Source of the DNA: Lachnospiraceae bacterium
GTDB taxonomy: Bacteria > Bacillota > Clostridia > Lachnospirales > Lachnospiraceae
DNA length: 38,978 bases
Direction of reading: 5' to 3'
Assembly (NCBI GenBank): GCA_022796795.1
Contig: JAAWJI010000038.1
Span: forward strand, 1-38,978
A model generated the notes under the pieces. That model saw only the letters and a program-made list of their open reading frames with translations. It was not told the origin of the DNA and ran no database searches. Shown piece by piece: positions 17,201 to 25,273 of the stretch; position 1 is the stretch's first letter, and each line of letters starts with the position of its first letter. The position numbers and the translations under genes were made by a program.

Positions 17201-18060
17201 TACATTGCCCTCCATTCTGCCTGCAAATCCTCAAGCACCTGCTCCATGCGAGCCTGCTCCTTCTGGTTCTCCTCCGCATTGGGGAACATCATATGGTGGT
17301 TCATGGCCGCTTCCTCTGCCGGCCTGCAGCCCTTGCCCTTCACTGTATTCAGAATAATCACCGACGGCTCTCCTTCCTGAGCCTTTGCGTTTTCCACGGC
17401 TTCTGCGATAGCCTTTACACTATGTCCGTATACGCTCTGCACATGCCAGTCAAAGGCCTCAAATTTCGCCTCCAGATTGCCCAGGCTGCAGACCTCCTCA
17501 ATGGTGCCGTCCAGCTGCTTCTTGTTGGAGTCCACGAACAGGACAAAATTGTCAAGCTTCTGGTGAGCCGCAAACAGGACGCCTTCCCAGATCTGTCCTT
17601 CATCGCACTCTCCGTCGCCTACGATGCAGTAGGCATAATTCTTTCCGCCCAGCACACGGCTTGCGAGAGCGGCTCCGATTCCGGTGCTGATGCCCTGTCC
17701 CAAAGAGCCGGTGGTCAGATCTACGCCCGGCGTATGTACTCTGGAACAGTGAGAGGGAAGCTTGGTTTTGTTCTGATTCAGGGTTTTCAGCATTTCCATG
17801 GGGAAATACCCCTTCAGCGCCAGGGTGGCATAAAGCGCCGGTCCCGCATGTCCCTTGCTCAGAGAAAAATAATCCCGCTCCTCCCAATCCTTTTTCTGGG
17901 GATCAATGTTCATGGCCTCTCCGTAGAGAACCGCCAGTGCATCCACAATACTCATGGCTCCGCCCACATGTCCGAAGCCCAGAGTTGTCAGCTCCTTAAA
18001 GGTCTCCAGGCGGATTTGGGCTGCAAATATTTCCAGTTCTTTTACCCTTTTATCATCCAT
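17200..18060 (-). CDS. Split transketolase, N-terminal subunit (first pair)
   Basis: A 286-residue TPP-binding half with GFGHVGGAMSIVDALAVLYG (active-site His), LSKGHAGPALYATLALKGY and the VGDGECDEGQIWEG TPP/Mg motif. LNTVKGKGCRPAEEAAMNHHM follows near residue 225. It is 15 nt after the amidohydrolase stop and overlaps the C-subunit start. With the second pair downstream it could catalyse two successive two-carbon transfers on one substrate. Confidence 0.93.
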   Translation of the reverse strand: MDDKRVKELEIFAAQIRLETFKELTTLGFGHVGGAMSIVDALAVLYGEAMNIDPQKKDWEERDYFSLSKGHAGPALYATLALKGYFPMEMLKTLNQNKTKLPSHCSRVHTPGVDLTTGSLGQGISTGIGAALASRVLGGKNYAYCIVGDGECDEGQIWEGVLFAAHQKLDNFVLFVDSNKKQLDGTIEEVCSLGNLEAKFEAFDWHVQSVYGHSVKAIAEAVENAKAQEGEPSVIILNTVKGKGCRPAEEAAMNHHMMFPNAEENQKEQARMEQVLEDLQAEWRAM

Positions 18061-18075
18061 TTTTCTCGCCTCCGT

Positions 18076-18993
18076 CTAATCAAATTGATATGCTTTTTTT
18101 GCATTTTCCAGGAAAATCAGCTGCTTTTCTTCCTCTGTAAACACATCCCCATCCGCAACAATGCAGGCCAGCTGCTCATAGGTATATTCCTTCATAACCG
18201 TTGCCGAATCTGTTCCCCACAGCAGCCGGTGGGCCCCCACAATTTCCTTTGCGATTTTATGGCAGGCCCTGGTTCCCTGGTAGGGCTCGGCATATTCCTT
18301 CATATTAGTGGGAACTGCTGCCAGGTCGAACCACACATTGGGAAGCTTTAATTTCGAGATTTCTTCCTTAAGCTTTTCCTCCCCGCCTGCACACACGGAA
18401 AGAAGATGGCAGATCACCACATGCATCGCCGGATATTTTTTCGCCAGTCTCGCCACATGATCTACCCGATGGCTCTCCATATCCGGAGTGCCGATATCCA
18501 AAGCCAGGGTAGCGCCCATTTCGTTCAAACGGCTGCACAGCTTTTCCAGATTGGGATGGTTCCACAGCTGCTCGGCGTCGTGAATCCCGCAAAGTCCTCC
18601 CACATCGCTCATTTCCAGCTTTATGATTTTATAGTTCAGCTCTCCCAGCAGACGATCCAACACCTGGTCGAAAAACCGGAAGAAGGGATCGATAATCCCG
18701 GCTCCCACAAACCGGTCCGGATGCTTTGCCACTGCCTCCGCCACGTACTCATTGTGAAAGCCGTATGCCCCGGCCTGGAGTAGGACTCCCCGCTCAATGT
18801 CATGCTCGTCCATGAAGCCCAGCATGCTCTCGTAGCTGACTCCCTTATCTCCCATTCCTGGATCACACATGGTATCTATGGGACCGCCCGCCGCCCAGCG
18901 GGATTTTCCCTGGCCCAGGGCACGAAATTCTCCCAGGCCTGCATATCCGGTCAGATGCTCAAAGATATGAAGATGCGCGTCAATCACTCTCAT
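18076..18993 (-). CDS. Amidohydrolase_2 family metal-dependent hydrolase, possibly a lactonase
   Basis: A 305-residue TIM-barrel hydrolase (PF04909 type). Metal ligands are DAHLH (His7, His9), His196 in VICHLLS and Asp262 in WGTDSA; Lys125 sits where some members use a Lys. Known members hydrolyse sugar- or aromatic-derived lactones (LigI class) or decarboxylate. Here, between a dehydrogenase and transketolases, a lactonase acting on an aldonolactone-like product is plausible but not shown. The start at 18993 (MRVIDAHLH) is chosen because AGGAGGT is nine nt upstream; the Met at 18999 is only two nt from it. Confidence 0.85.
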   Translation of the reverse strand: MRVIDAHLHIFEHLTGYAGLGEFRALGQGKSRWAAGGPIDTMCDPGMGDKGVSYESMLGFMDEHDIERGVLLQAGAYGFHNEYVAEAVAKHPDRFVGAGIIDPFFRFFDQVLDRLLGELNYKIIKLEMSDVGGLCGIHDAEQLWNHPNLEKLCSRLNEMGATLALDIGTPDMESHRVDHVARLAKKYPAMHVVICHLLSVCAGGEEKLKEEISKLKLPNVWFDLAAVPTNMKEYAEPYQGTRACHKIAKEIVGAHRLLWGTDSATVMKEYTYEQLACIVADGDVFTEEEKQLIFLENAKKAYQFD

Positions 18994-19006
18994 CTGCATG
19001 TACCTC

Positions 19007-20044
19007 CTATTCGTACAGCACAACCACCTTGCCTACGGCCGGATCCCTGCTGGCCGCCAGGGCAAAGGCCTCATTGACCTGCTCCATGGGGAAGGTATGA
19101 GTAATCTGAGCCTTAATATGCTCCTCATGTCTCTTCAGGGCCTCGATGACAACCGGGAATTTTCCGGCCTCCAGCCGGGAGCCGCTGATTCTTGCTTCCT
19201 TCAGGTTTACCTTGGCATATACCACCGGGCTGGGATTGAAGTTAAAGGCCACCGGCACAATTCTTCCTGCCGGGGAAATCAAATCCACCGCATTGTCCAT
19301 AATGCCGGGCGCTCCTGCCGCGTCAATAATCACATTGGGGCCTTCCCCATGGGTAATTTTCAGCACCTCCTGGGTTACATCTGCCTCCTTGCCGTTGAAT
19401 ACATAGTCCATGCCGAAGTCCTTTGCCATTTGAAGCCTTTTCTCCACCATATCGCTGGCAATGACCACGGCGCCCTTTGCCTTGGCCCAGTCCGCTATGG
19501 AAATTCCTGCCGGGCCCAGACCATAGATCAGCACCACATCACCCTTTTCCACCTCTGCCCGGTCATTGACCTCGGCCGCAATGGTATAGGGCTCGATCAT
19601 GGCAGCCACCTCCCAGGGGATGTCCTTGTCAAACTTAAACACCTTATCTGCGGATGACACATAATATTCTCTGTGTCCGCCCTGGTTTGCAAAGCCCCAT
19701 ACCTTCAAATCCCTGCATACATTGGGACGTCCATGCCTGCAGGCATAGCAGGTACCGCAGTAGTCAATAGGCTCCCGTACCACATGGTCTCCCACCTGTA
19801 CATTCGTCACGGCGCTTCCCACAGCTACAACCTCTCCTACCATCTCATGTCCCGGAATCGAGGGCATCTTCATGTCCGGATGGTTTCCCTTCCAGGCTGT
19901 TAAATCAGAGCCGCATACACCCACGGCCTTTACCTTTACCAATACATCCGTGTCCTTTTCAAGCTTAGGGGTGGGAATCTGGCGGATTTCCATCTTGCAG
20001 GGCTCCACTACATACACGGCTTTCATCATTTCCGGAATCTGCAT
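19007..20044 (-). CDS. Zinc-dependent medium-chain alcohol dehydrogenase (sorbitol/threonine dehydrogenase-like)
   Basis: A 345-residue MDR dehydrogenase. The catalytic zinc residues Cys44 (CGSDLT) and His66-Glu67 (GHEMVGEV) are present. The structural zinc lobe has Cys96, Cys99, Cys102 and Cys110 in CGTCYACRHGRPNVC. YGLGPAGISIADWAKAKGA is the NAD(P) site. It would oxidise a polyol or sugar hydroxyl. It follows the cupin stop by 4 nt and overlaps nothing, with AGGAGGAG 6 nt before the start. Substrate unknown. Confidence 0.93.
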   Translation of the reverse strand: MQIPEMMKAVYVVEPCKMEIRQIPTPKLEKDTDVLVKVKAVGVCGSDLTAWKGNHPDMKMPSIPGHEMVGEVVAVGSAVTNVQVGDHVVREPIDYCGTCYACRHGRPNVCRDLKVWGFANQGGHREYYVSSADKVFKFDKDIPWEVAAMIEPYTIAAEVNDRAEVEKGDVVLIYGLGPAGISIADWAKAKGAVVIASDMVEKRLQMAKDFGMDYVFNGKEADVTQEVLKITHGEGPNVIIDAAGAPGIMDNAVDLISPAGRIVPVAFNFNPSPVVYAKVNLKEARISGSRLEAGKFPVVIEALKRHEEHIKAQITHTFPMEQVNEAFALAASRDPAVGKVVVLYE

Positions 20045-20048
20045 GCTC

Positions 20049-20429
20049 TTACTCCTCCTTTGTGTGTCCCATGGGTACTGAGAAAAATGCTACAATATCC
20101 AGGAATCCGTCTTCGCTGTCAAACTCAAAAATATGCCATTCTCCGTCTCTGGCCCGGATGATCTCACCCTTTTTCAGCGGCTCCCGCTGATTCATGGTAT
20201 CCTTTGTCTCCCCGAACCTTACAAAGGCATCCCTGGCATCTACAATGTACATAATCTCATTTTCATGGTAATGAGGCTTCATGGTCCCATATTTCGGGGA
20301 AAAGGTGGCGTATCCGCAGAAGGCGTCATCTGCCGCCACAGCTGCCACGCCTTCCATACCAATGGCAGCGCTTCCCACTCTTCCGCCCATTTCTCTTGCC
20401 GGTAAATCTTCTCTTCTTAAATGATCCAT
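20049..20429 (-). CDS. Small cupin-domain protein
   Basis: A 126-residue single cupin. The motif MKPHYHENEIMYIVDARD supplies His53, His55 and Glu58, and EWHIFEF supplies His99, so a mononuclear metal site is likely. Comparable small cupins in sugar-acid operons act as isomerases/epimerases or ligand sensors. It lies between SDR and ADH, 94 nt after the SDR stop, with GGAGG upstream of the start. No specific reaction is assigned. Confidence 0.85.
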   Translation of the reverse strand: MDHLRREDLPAREMGGRVGSAAIGMEGVAAVAADDAFCGYATFSPKYGTMKPHYHENEIMYIVDARDAFVRFGETKDTMNQREPLKKGEIIRARDGEWHIFEFDSEDGFLDIVAFFSVPMGHTKEE

Positions 20430-20523
20430 AATAAATCCTCCATCTTATTTTTTATTTTCAGCCCAGTGGAGACACGTTCATTTTCAGGCAGGTCATTTAC
20501 CCGGCCATGCCTGTGTCCGTACA

Positions 20524-21324
20524 CTATATAGGCTTGATTACGCTTACATTTCCCGCTGAGCTTCCGCCGTCGCAGTAGATAACCTGGCCTGTAATATACG
20601 CGGAGGCCGGGGACAGCAGGAAGGCTACGGTTCCCACCATATACTCAATCTGGCAGGTACGGTGCTGAGGAATGGTATCAATTACCCCATCTAGATATCC
20701 CGGGTTCTCCGCAATCTGCCGCCGGTTAATCTCTGTCTCCACCAGAGCCGGCGCAACCGCATTGACGTTGATATCCCTTCTGGACCATTCGATTGCCATA
20801 CACTTGGTAAAGGCATCCACCGCTCCCTTGCTGGAGGTGTAGGCGGTATAATTGGGTTTCCCTACAATTCCCGCCAGGGAAGAGATATTCACCACTCTCC
20901 CAGAGCCGGATTCCAGCATGTATTTTCCCGCCTCCCTGGTGCAGTTCACCGTGCCCATAAAATTCACGTCTATTACCGAGCGGAATTTTTCCAGAGGCAT
21001 GGTATGAAGGGATTCCACATGAGAGATACCTGCACAGTTTACCAGCCCGTTAAGCTTTCCAAAATGACCAAGAATGGTTCCGAAGGCCTTTTCCACCGCT
21101 TCATATTCTGTCACGTCTGCCGGGACCGCCAGGGCATGACCTCCGTTTTGGTTAATGGCATCCGCAACACTCTGGATCCGCTCCAGGGTTCTCCCAATGA
21201 TCGCCACGGAGGCTCCCAGCTCTGCCAGTCCCTCACAGAGGCCCTTTCCGATTCCGCTTCCGCCTCCCGTTATGGCGATCACTTGTCCTGCAATGCCAAA
21301 CATGCTATCCATGTCATATTTCAT
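20524..21324 (-). CDS. Short-chain dehydrogenase/reductase (gluconate 5-dehydrogenase-like)
   Basis: A 266-residue classical SDR. TGGGSGIG at 19-26 is the dinucleotide motif, NCAGIS is the NAG-type segment, and the triad is Ser149, Tyr162, Lys166 (YTSSK). The C-terminal segment YITGQVIYCDGG is typical of sugar-alcohol and ketogluconate reductases. It is the first gene of the long minus-strand operon; a sigma-54 promoter begins about 135 nt upstream. It probably oxidises or reduces the carbon source together with the Zn-ADH. AAGGAG supports the start. Confidence 0.93.
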   Translation of the reverse strand: MKYDMDSMFGIAGQVIAITGGGSGIGKGLCEGLAELGASVAIIGRTLERIQSVADAINQNGGHALAVPADVTEYEAVEKAFGTILGHFGKLNGLVNCAGISHVESLHTMPLEKFRSVIDVNFMGTVNCTREAGKYMLESGSGRVVNISSLAGIVGKPNYTAYTSSKGAVDAFTKCMAIEWSRRDINVNAVAPALVETEINRRQIAENPGYLDGVIDTIPQHRTCQIEYMVGTVAFLLSPASAYITGQVIYCDGGSSAGNVSVIKPI

Positions 21325-21458
21325 AAGGCTCCTTCCCGTTCATCCCGCGTCCATACATGCAAGGCAGCCCTGGATACTCATGGGATATGATTCACACATT
21401 TTGCATATGGCGGCTGAACTTTCATCAAATTTTTTCTATTCTTTATACTAAAATATAT

Positions 21459-21475
21459 AGCAAAATTCGTGCCAA
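21459..21475 (-). promoter_or_regulatory. Sigma-54 promoter of the 22-gene operon
   Basis: On the minus strand it reads TTGGCACGAATTTTGCT: -24 GG (21472-21473) and -12 GC (21460-21461) are exactly 12 nt apart, matching the YTGGCACGN4TTGCW consensus. A start site is predicted near 21448, giving a leader of about 124 nt before the SDR. A sigma-54 activator is encoded divergently 140 nt away. Confidence 0.88.
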
Positions 21476-21543
21476 TCCTCTAAATTCCCTTTTTTTCTAT
21501 TCTTTTTTTCTTTTTTCTATTTTACTTTCCCTTTTTTCTCAAA

Positions 21544-21591
21544 TATGATACAATAAACTCAAAATTGAGAATCAAAAATGAGAATCAAAAA
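21544..21591 (+). promoter_or_regulatory. Regulator promoter and candidate activator-binding repeats
   Basis: A -10-like TATGAT lies at 21544-21549. A tandem repeat TGAGAATCAAAAA (two 13-nt copies, 21566-21591) follows, next to a dyad CTCAA/TTGAG (21558-21569). Such repeats 90-120 bp upstream of a -24/-12 promoter, close to the regulator's own start, are a plausible upstream activating and autoregulatory site. This is inference. Confidence 0.35.
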
Positions 21592-21615
21592 AACTTTCAG
21601 GAAAGCAGGTATTCT

Positions 21616-23559
21616 ATGGATAAAAATTTGATGATTCTGACCTCTCACAAGGATTTTTACGGAAGCCTGAAGGGCGCCTCCTCCGCCATCAATAAGTATA
21701 TCGCAGACATCTGGTACCGGCCTCATGCTTACGAGGAGCCTCTTACTGAGCTGGAAAGCTATATCCGGCACAATGATATTCACGGAATTATTGCCAGAAG
21801 CCCCTGGGCGATCCGGATTGAGCAGAATCTGGATATCCCTATTTTTCCCTTTAAGCTGGACGCTCATGATATGCTGATTAATATCAGCATGATGCAGAAC
21901 AGAGGCTACAAAAGCTTTGGCCTCATCAGCAACACGGGCTCTCTGAAAAGCGATTTTACATACGGCTCCATCACCATTATCCGCTTAGACAAGATTCTCC
22001 TGTACATGGCCCACACCAAAAGCCGGGAGGAGACCGAGTATATTATCGAGCGTATGACCTCCCTCTATGAAATCGAAGCCATCGTGGGAGATATTGAATG
22101 TATGGAAAGCAGCAAAAAGCACGGGCTTCCCTTCTTCCCCTATGCCTTAAGCGGCTCCTTCCTGGCTGAAACCATAGAAAACGCTGCCCGCACGGTTCGC
22201 TGGATTGATAACCAGAAGCGCCACGCAAAATATGTGGAGACTCTGACCAATATCATCTCCGAGTGCTCCATTATCACGGATAAGGAGGGAACTATCCTTT
22301 TCTCCAACAGCAATGCCCGGGACACCTTTCAGCTGTCGTCCAAGCACACCTCCATTCTCTCCCTGCTCCCCCTCTCCCTGGAGGAGCTCATGGTAGAGCA
22401 GACCAACCGTCTGGTGGAAATTTCCGGGAAATTTTATATTATGAATGTGCTTCCTGTGGTCATGGACAGTGAGCTGAACTACTCCTTCCTGTTCAGCAAC
22501 ACACAGTATATTGAATCGGCGGAAATGTCCGTCCGCCGGCAGCGCTCCGATAATAACCTGATTGCCAAGCATTGCTTTAACGACATTATTTACGGGGATG
22601 CCCTGACTGAAAAGACCATTGAAATCGCAAGACAGTATGCCCTTTCCGACGGCACCGTTCTCATAACCGGGGAATCCGGCGTGGGCAAGGAAATCTTTGC
22701 CAGCTCTGTCCACAATGGAAGTCCCCGGAAAAAGGAGCCCTTTGTGGCTATCAACTGTGCCACCCTTACAGAGTCGCTGATAGAAAGCGAGCTGTTCGGC
22801 TATGAAAAGGGAGCCTTTACCGGGGCCTTATCCAGCGGAAAAAAGGGCTTGTTTGAGCTGGCTCATAAGGGAACCATCTTCCTGGACGAAATCGGAGAGC
22901 TTCCCCTGTCCCTGCAAGCTAAGCTTTTGCGTGTCCTCCAGGAGCACGAGGTGCGCCATCTGGGAGGCAGCAAAAACATCCTTGTGGATGTACGGATTAT
23001 CGCCGCTACCAATAAAAATCTCAGGGAAATGGTACAAAACGGCACCTTCCGGGAGGACCTGTACTTCCGGCTTTCCCTGCTGGAGCTTCAGCTGTATCCC
23101 CTAAGGGCCCGCCCCCATGATATTGTTCCTATTTTTAAGTTTATGATAAACCGGCTTTCCAAGCGGACCGGCCGGAAAATGTATTGGAAAAGCGACGACA
23201 TTTTCCAGCCCCTTCTGCAGTATAGCTGGCCCGGCAATATCCGGGAGCTGGAAAACATTGCGGAGCGGACCGTACTTCTCTCCAATTCTCTGCAGCTGAC
23301 CTCTGATTTCCTAAAGAATATTATGTCAACCTTAACCGCTCTTCCCGAATTTGGCAGCAGGGCATCCGTCCAGTCCGCCAAGCCGGAGCCCCAGCTTTTC
23401 TCTGTGGCAGATACGGTGGGCCTGGACGAGCTGGAAAGCCTGTATGTAAAGCATTTATTGGAAACATGTGAAAATGACAAGGAAAAAGTCTGCCGACTCT
23501 TAAAAATAAGCAAGCCTACGCTGTACCGTAAGCTTGCCTATAAAAAAACGTCTTCCTGA
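21616..23559 (+). CDS. Sigma-54-dependent transcriptional activator, PrpR_N-PAS-AAA+-Fis
   Basis: A 647-residue enhancer-binding protein. Residues about 5-200 match the PrpR N-terminal ligand domain (IIARSPWAIRIEQ..., EAIVGDIECMESSKKHG). About 205-300 is PAS-like. The AAA+ domain has Walker A GESGVGKE (352-359), the sigma-54-contacting GAFTGA (399-404), Walker B IFLDEIGEL near 421-429 and WPGNIRELEN (538-547). A Fis-type helix-turn-helix is at about 612-643. The only plus-strand gene in the first 37 kb, it is divergent from a sigma-54 promoter. The start at 21616 (MDKNLMILTS) has a reasonable site; an upstream Met is possible. Confidence 0.92.
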   Translation: MDKNLMILTSHKDFYGSLKGASSAINKYIADIWYRPHAYEEPLTELESYIRHNDIHGIIARSPWAIRIEQNLDIPIFPFKLDAHDMLINISMMQNRGYKSFGLISNTGSLKSDFTYGSITIIRLDKILLYMAHTKSREETEYIIERMTSLYEIEAIVGDIECMESSKKHGLPFFPYALSGSFLAETIENAARTVRWIDNQKRHAKYVETLTNIISECSIITDKEGTILFSNSNARDTFQLSSKHTSILSLLPLSLEELMVEQTNRLVEISGKFYIMNVLPVVMDSELNYSFLFSNTQYIESAEMSVRRQRSDNNLIAKHCFNDIIYGDALTEKTIEIARQYALSDGTVLITGESGVGKEIFASSVHNGSPRKKEPFVAINCATLTESLIESELFGYEKGAFTGALSSGKKGLFELAHKGTIFLDEIGELPLSLQAKLLRVLQEHEVRHLGGSKNILVDVRIIAATNKNLREMVQNGTFREDLYFRLSLLELQLYPLRARPHDIVPIFKFMINRLSKRTGRKMYWKSDDIFQPLLQYSWPGNIRELENIAERTVLLSNSLQLTSDFLKNIMSTLTALPEFGSRASVQSAKPEPQLFSVADTVGLDELESLYVKHLLETCENDKEKVCRLLKISKPTLYRKLAYKKTSS

Positions 23560-23608
23560 AAGCCTCCTCTGTCAGAGGCACATTCGGCTTTCTGATAGAG
23601 GACAAGTC
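23560..23608. terminator. Hairpin in the convergent gap between the activator and the KdgT gene
   Basis: GAAAGCC and GGCTTTC can pair, enclosing a CCTCTGTCAGAGG near-palindrome. No T-run follows on either strand, so this is a weak intrinsic terminator candidate. Confidence 0.3.
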
Positions 23609-24538
23609 TTACCTCTTACCGACTAACAGACGAATTACAAGCGGAACCACAAGAATACTAATGGCCACACAAAAGGCTACCTGAGCCGCAGCCAGCTCCA
23701 CATAGGGCAGGTAGGAGGCATCCCGCTCTGCCATCAAAGCTGGCACAGAGATAAACACTCCTCCCACACAGGCAATGGCTGCGGCGCAATACCCCTTCTG
23801 TTTCAAGAGCAGCCGGTCTAGGACCACCAGGGGCAGCAGGGTAAAAACGAAAAAGACCACATAGAGCAAAAGTCCGCTTACGCCTGCCTGTACCACCAGG
23901 CGCAGGTTTACTCTGCACCCCAGGCAATAGCCCAGAAATGGGCTTAAAACCATGGTCCCCGGAGCCGCAAAATCCCGGATGGAGGGATCAAGGCCCGCTA
24001 AAAGCATGCCTATAGCAAAGGGTATCACCGTTGCCAGAATCGCCATCCAGTCAATTCCATAGCCCTCGGAAAAGCCCAGCATACAGATAGGTACAAAGGG
24101 AAGAGCAAAGAGACTGATCACAGCGTAGGCTGCCTGGTCAAGCTCGTCCCCATACTCGCCTGCAACCACCACATACATGGCAGGATTCAGGGCTGTCACA
24201 CAGGCTACAAGAGCCACCGCAGAGATTCCCCAGAAGCCCTCCTTCCCAAATATCTGCATAACCAGCAGGGCCGCGCCCAGATTCAAAAGCAGCTTGGACA
24301 GCATGAGAATCCCGCCCCGCTTCAGGCATCTGAGCAAATCCACAGGCCTTGTGGCAATCCCCGCAAAAACAATCATGGCCCCCACCAGTGTCATAGTGCC
24401 CTCCGCGCTAAAAATAGCGGAAACCGGGCTGCCTATTTTCACAAAATCAGGAAAAAAGGTATTTACAAAAGCGGCTATTACCATAGGAACTGCCATCAAT
24501 CCGCCTGGTATTCTTTTTACAGACTCCAGGATCTTCAT
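23609..24538 (-). CDS. 2-keto-3-deoxygluconate permease family transporter (KdgT type)
   Basis: A 309-residue protein with about ten membrane helices. The start MKILESVKRIPGGLMAVPMV and the VNTFFPDFVKIGSP and LSKLLLNLGAALLVMQIFGKEGFWG segments are typical of KdgT (PF03812). Characterised members import 2-keto-3-deoxygluconate by proton symport; the actual cargo here may be another sugar acid. Its start overlaps the racemase-family stop by 4 nt, so the two form one unit behind the second sigma-54 promoter. Confidence 0.88.
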   Translation of the reverse strand: MKILESVKRIPGGLMAVPMVIAAFVNTFFPDFVKIGSPVSAIFSAEGTMTLVGAMIVFAGIATRPVDLLRCLKRGGILMLSKLLLNLGAALLVMQIFGKEGFWGISAVALVACVTALNPAMYVVVAGEYGDELDQAAYAVISLFALPFVPICMLGFSEGYGIDWMAILATVIPFAIGMLLAGLDPSIRDFAAPGTMVLSPFLGYCLGCRVNLRLVVQAGVSGLLLYVVFFVFTLLPLVVLDRLLLKQKGYCAAAIACVGGVFISVPALMAERDASYLPYVELAAAQVAFCVAISILVVPLVIRLLVGKR

Positions 24539-25200
24539 AAGAGCCCTTCCGCCCGCTTCTCAGCAATCAGCTCTGCGCAGAGACGGGGACTGGAAAGAGT
24601 GGGAAGCCCTGTATGCTCTGCCACGCTCTTTTCCATGGTCATGAGAGAGGCCTGGGCCAGCAGAATCACATCCATGTTCTGAATCTCCATGGCCTTTGCC
24701 AGCACCAGCTCATTATGCTTCTCTCCATCGCCACTAAAGGCTGCCTCAATAGCCCCCTGGGCCAGATATTTCTGCACTGTGATTTTCTTCCCTTCCTTTT
24801 CTGCCATGCTATTAAGGAACCGCTCCGTGGGGCCCAGCGTAGTCTCCACAGATGCCAGGACAGCAATCCTGCTATACTCTCTCACTGCCTTTGTCACCAT
24901 GGCCTCATCAATCCGTATCAGCGGAAAATCATAGACTTTCTGTGCAAGCTCCGCGGCATCTCCTACAGTAGAACAGCTGCTAAGCACTAAATCCGCGCCG
25001 GACTGGGCGGCAGCCTGAAAGAGATGCAACATTCTCCTCATAGTCGGCTTTTCCACACCCTTGTCTTCCATAACCCGGCCTAAAAGCGCCGCATCCGTCA
25101 GCTCGCACACCTGCACATCCGACATTACCTCCTGAAACTGAGCCGTAATCATATCATGGAGTCCGCCCTTTGCCGTGTAAATAGATACTACCTTAAACAT
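24535..25200 (-). CDS. Asp/Glu/hydantoin racemase-superfamily protein lacking the second catalytic Cys
   Basis: A 221-residue protein of the PF01177 superfamily. The first active-site region LSSCSTVGD keeps its Cys. The second, usually LGCTH-like, reads VILLAQASLMTME, with no Cys. Two-base racemases need both, so this one probably performs another reaction such as isomerisation, decarboxylation or a one-base epimerisation. The start at 25200 (MFKVVSIYTAKGG) has GGAGGAG and follows a sigma-54 promoter that lies inside the longer open frame, excluding a further upstream start. It is coupled to the KdgT-type permease. Confidence 0.85.
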   Translation of the reverse strand: MFKVVSIYTAKGGLHDMITAQFQEVMSDVQVCELTDAALLGRVMEDKGVEKPTMRRMLHLFQAAAQSGADLVLSSCSTVGDAAELAQKVYDFPLIRIDEAMVTKAVREYSRIAVLASVETTLGPTERFLNSMAEKEGKKITVQKYLAQGAIEAAFSGDGEKHNELVLAKAMEIQNMDVILLAQASLMTMEKSVAEHTGLPTLSSPRLCAELIAEKRAEGLL

Positions 25201-25249
25201 TTCATTCTCCTCCTTATATTTTATAAAAATGCTCTTTCCTGTTATGTAA

Positions 25250-25265
25250 AGCAAAAATGATGCCA
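25250..25265 (-). promoter_or_regulatory. Sigma-54 promoter of the racemase-family/KdgT pair
   Basis: Minus strand TGGCATCATTTTTGCT: GG (25263-25264) and GC (25251-25252) are 12 nt apart, with a perfect TTGCT -12 element and -24 TTGGCAT. It begins 9 nt beyond the AEC stop and about 50 nt upstream of the racemase-family start. Same architecture as the promoter at 21459-21475. Confidence 0.8.
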
Positions 25266-25273
25266 ACTTTTCC

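Noticed and set aside
17185..18351. Plus-strand open frame of almost 390 codons opposite the first transketolase N-subunit
   Set aside because: Antisense to a recognised enzyme, with no domain and no ribosome site consistent with it.
20496..20517. CAGGCA/TGCCTG hairpin in the SDR-cupin gap
   Set aside because: Only a short stem with a large loop and no T-run; not convincing as terminator or processing site.
1390..21324. Further sigma-54 promoters within the operon gaps
   Set aside because: I looked for GC/GG pairs at 12-nt spacing in the intergenic gaps and found none convincing.
21325..21448. Riboswitch in the operon leader
   Set aside because: The 124-nt leader has no conserved aptamer features or terminator/antiterminator pair that I can recognise.
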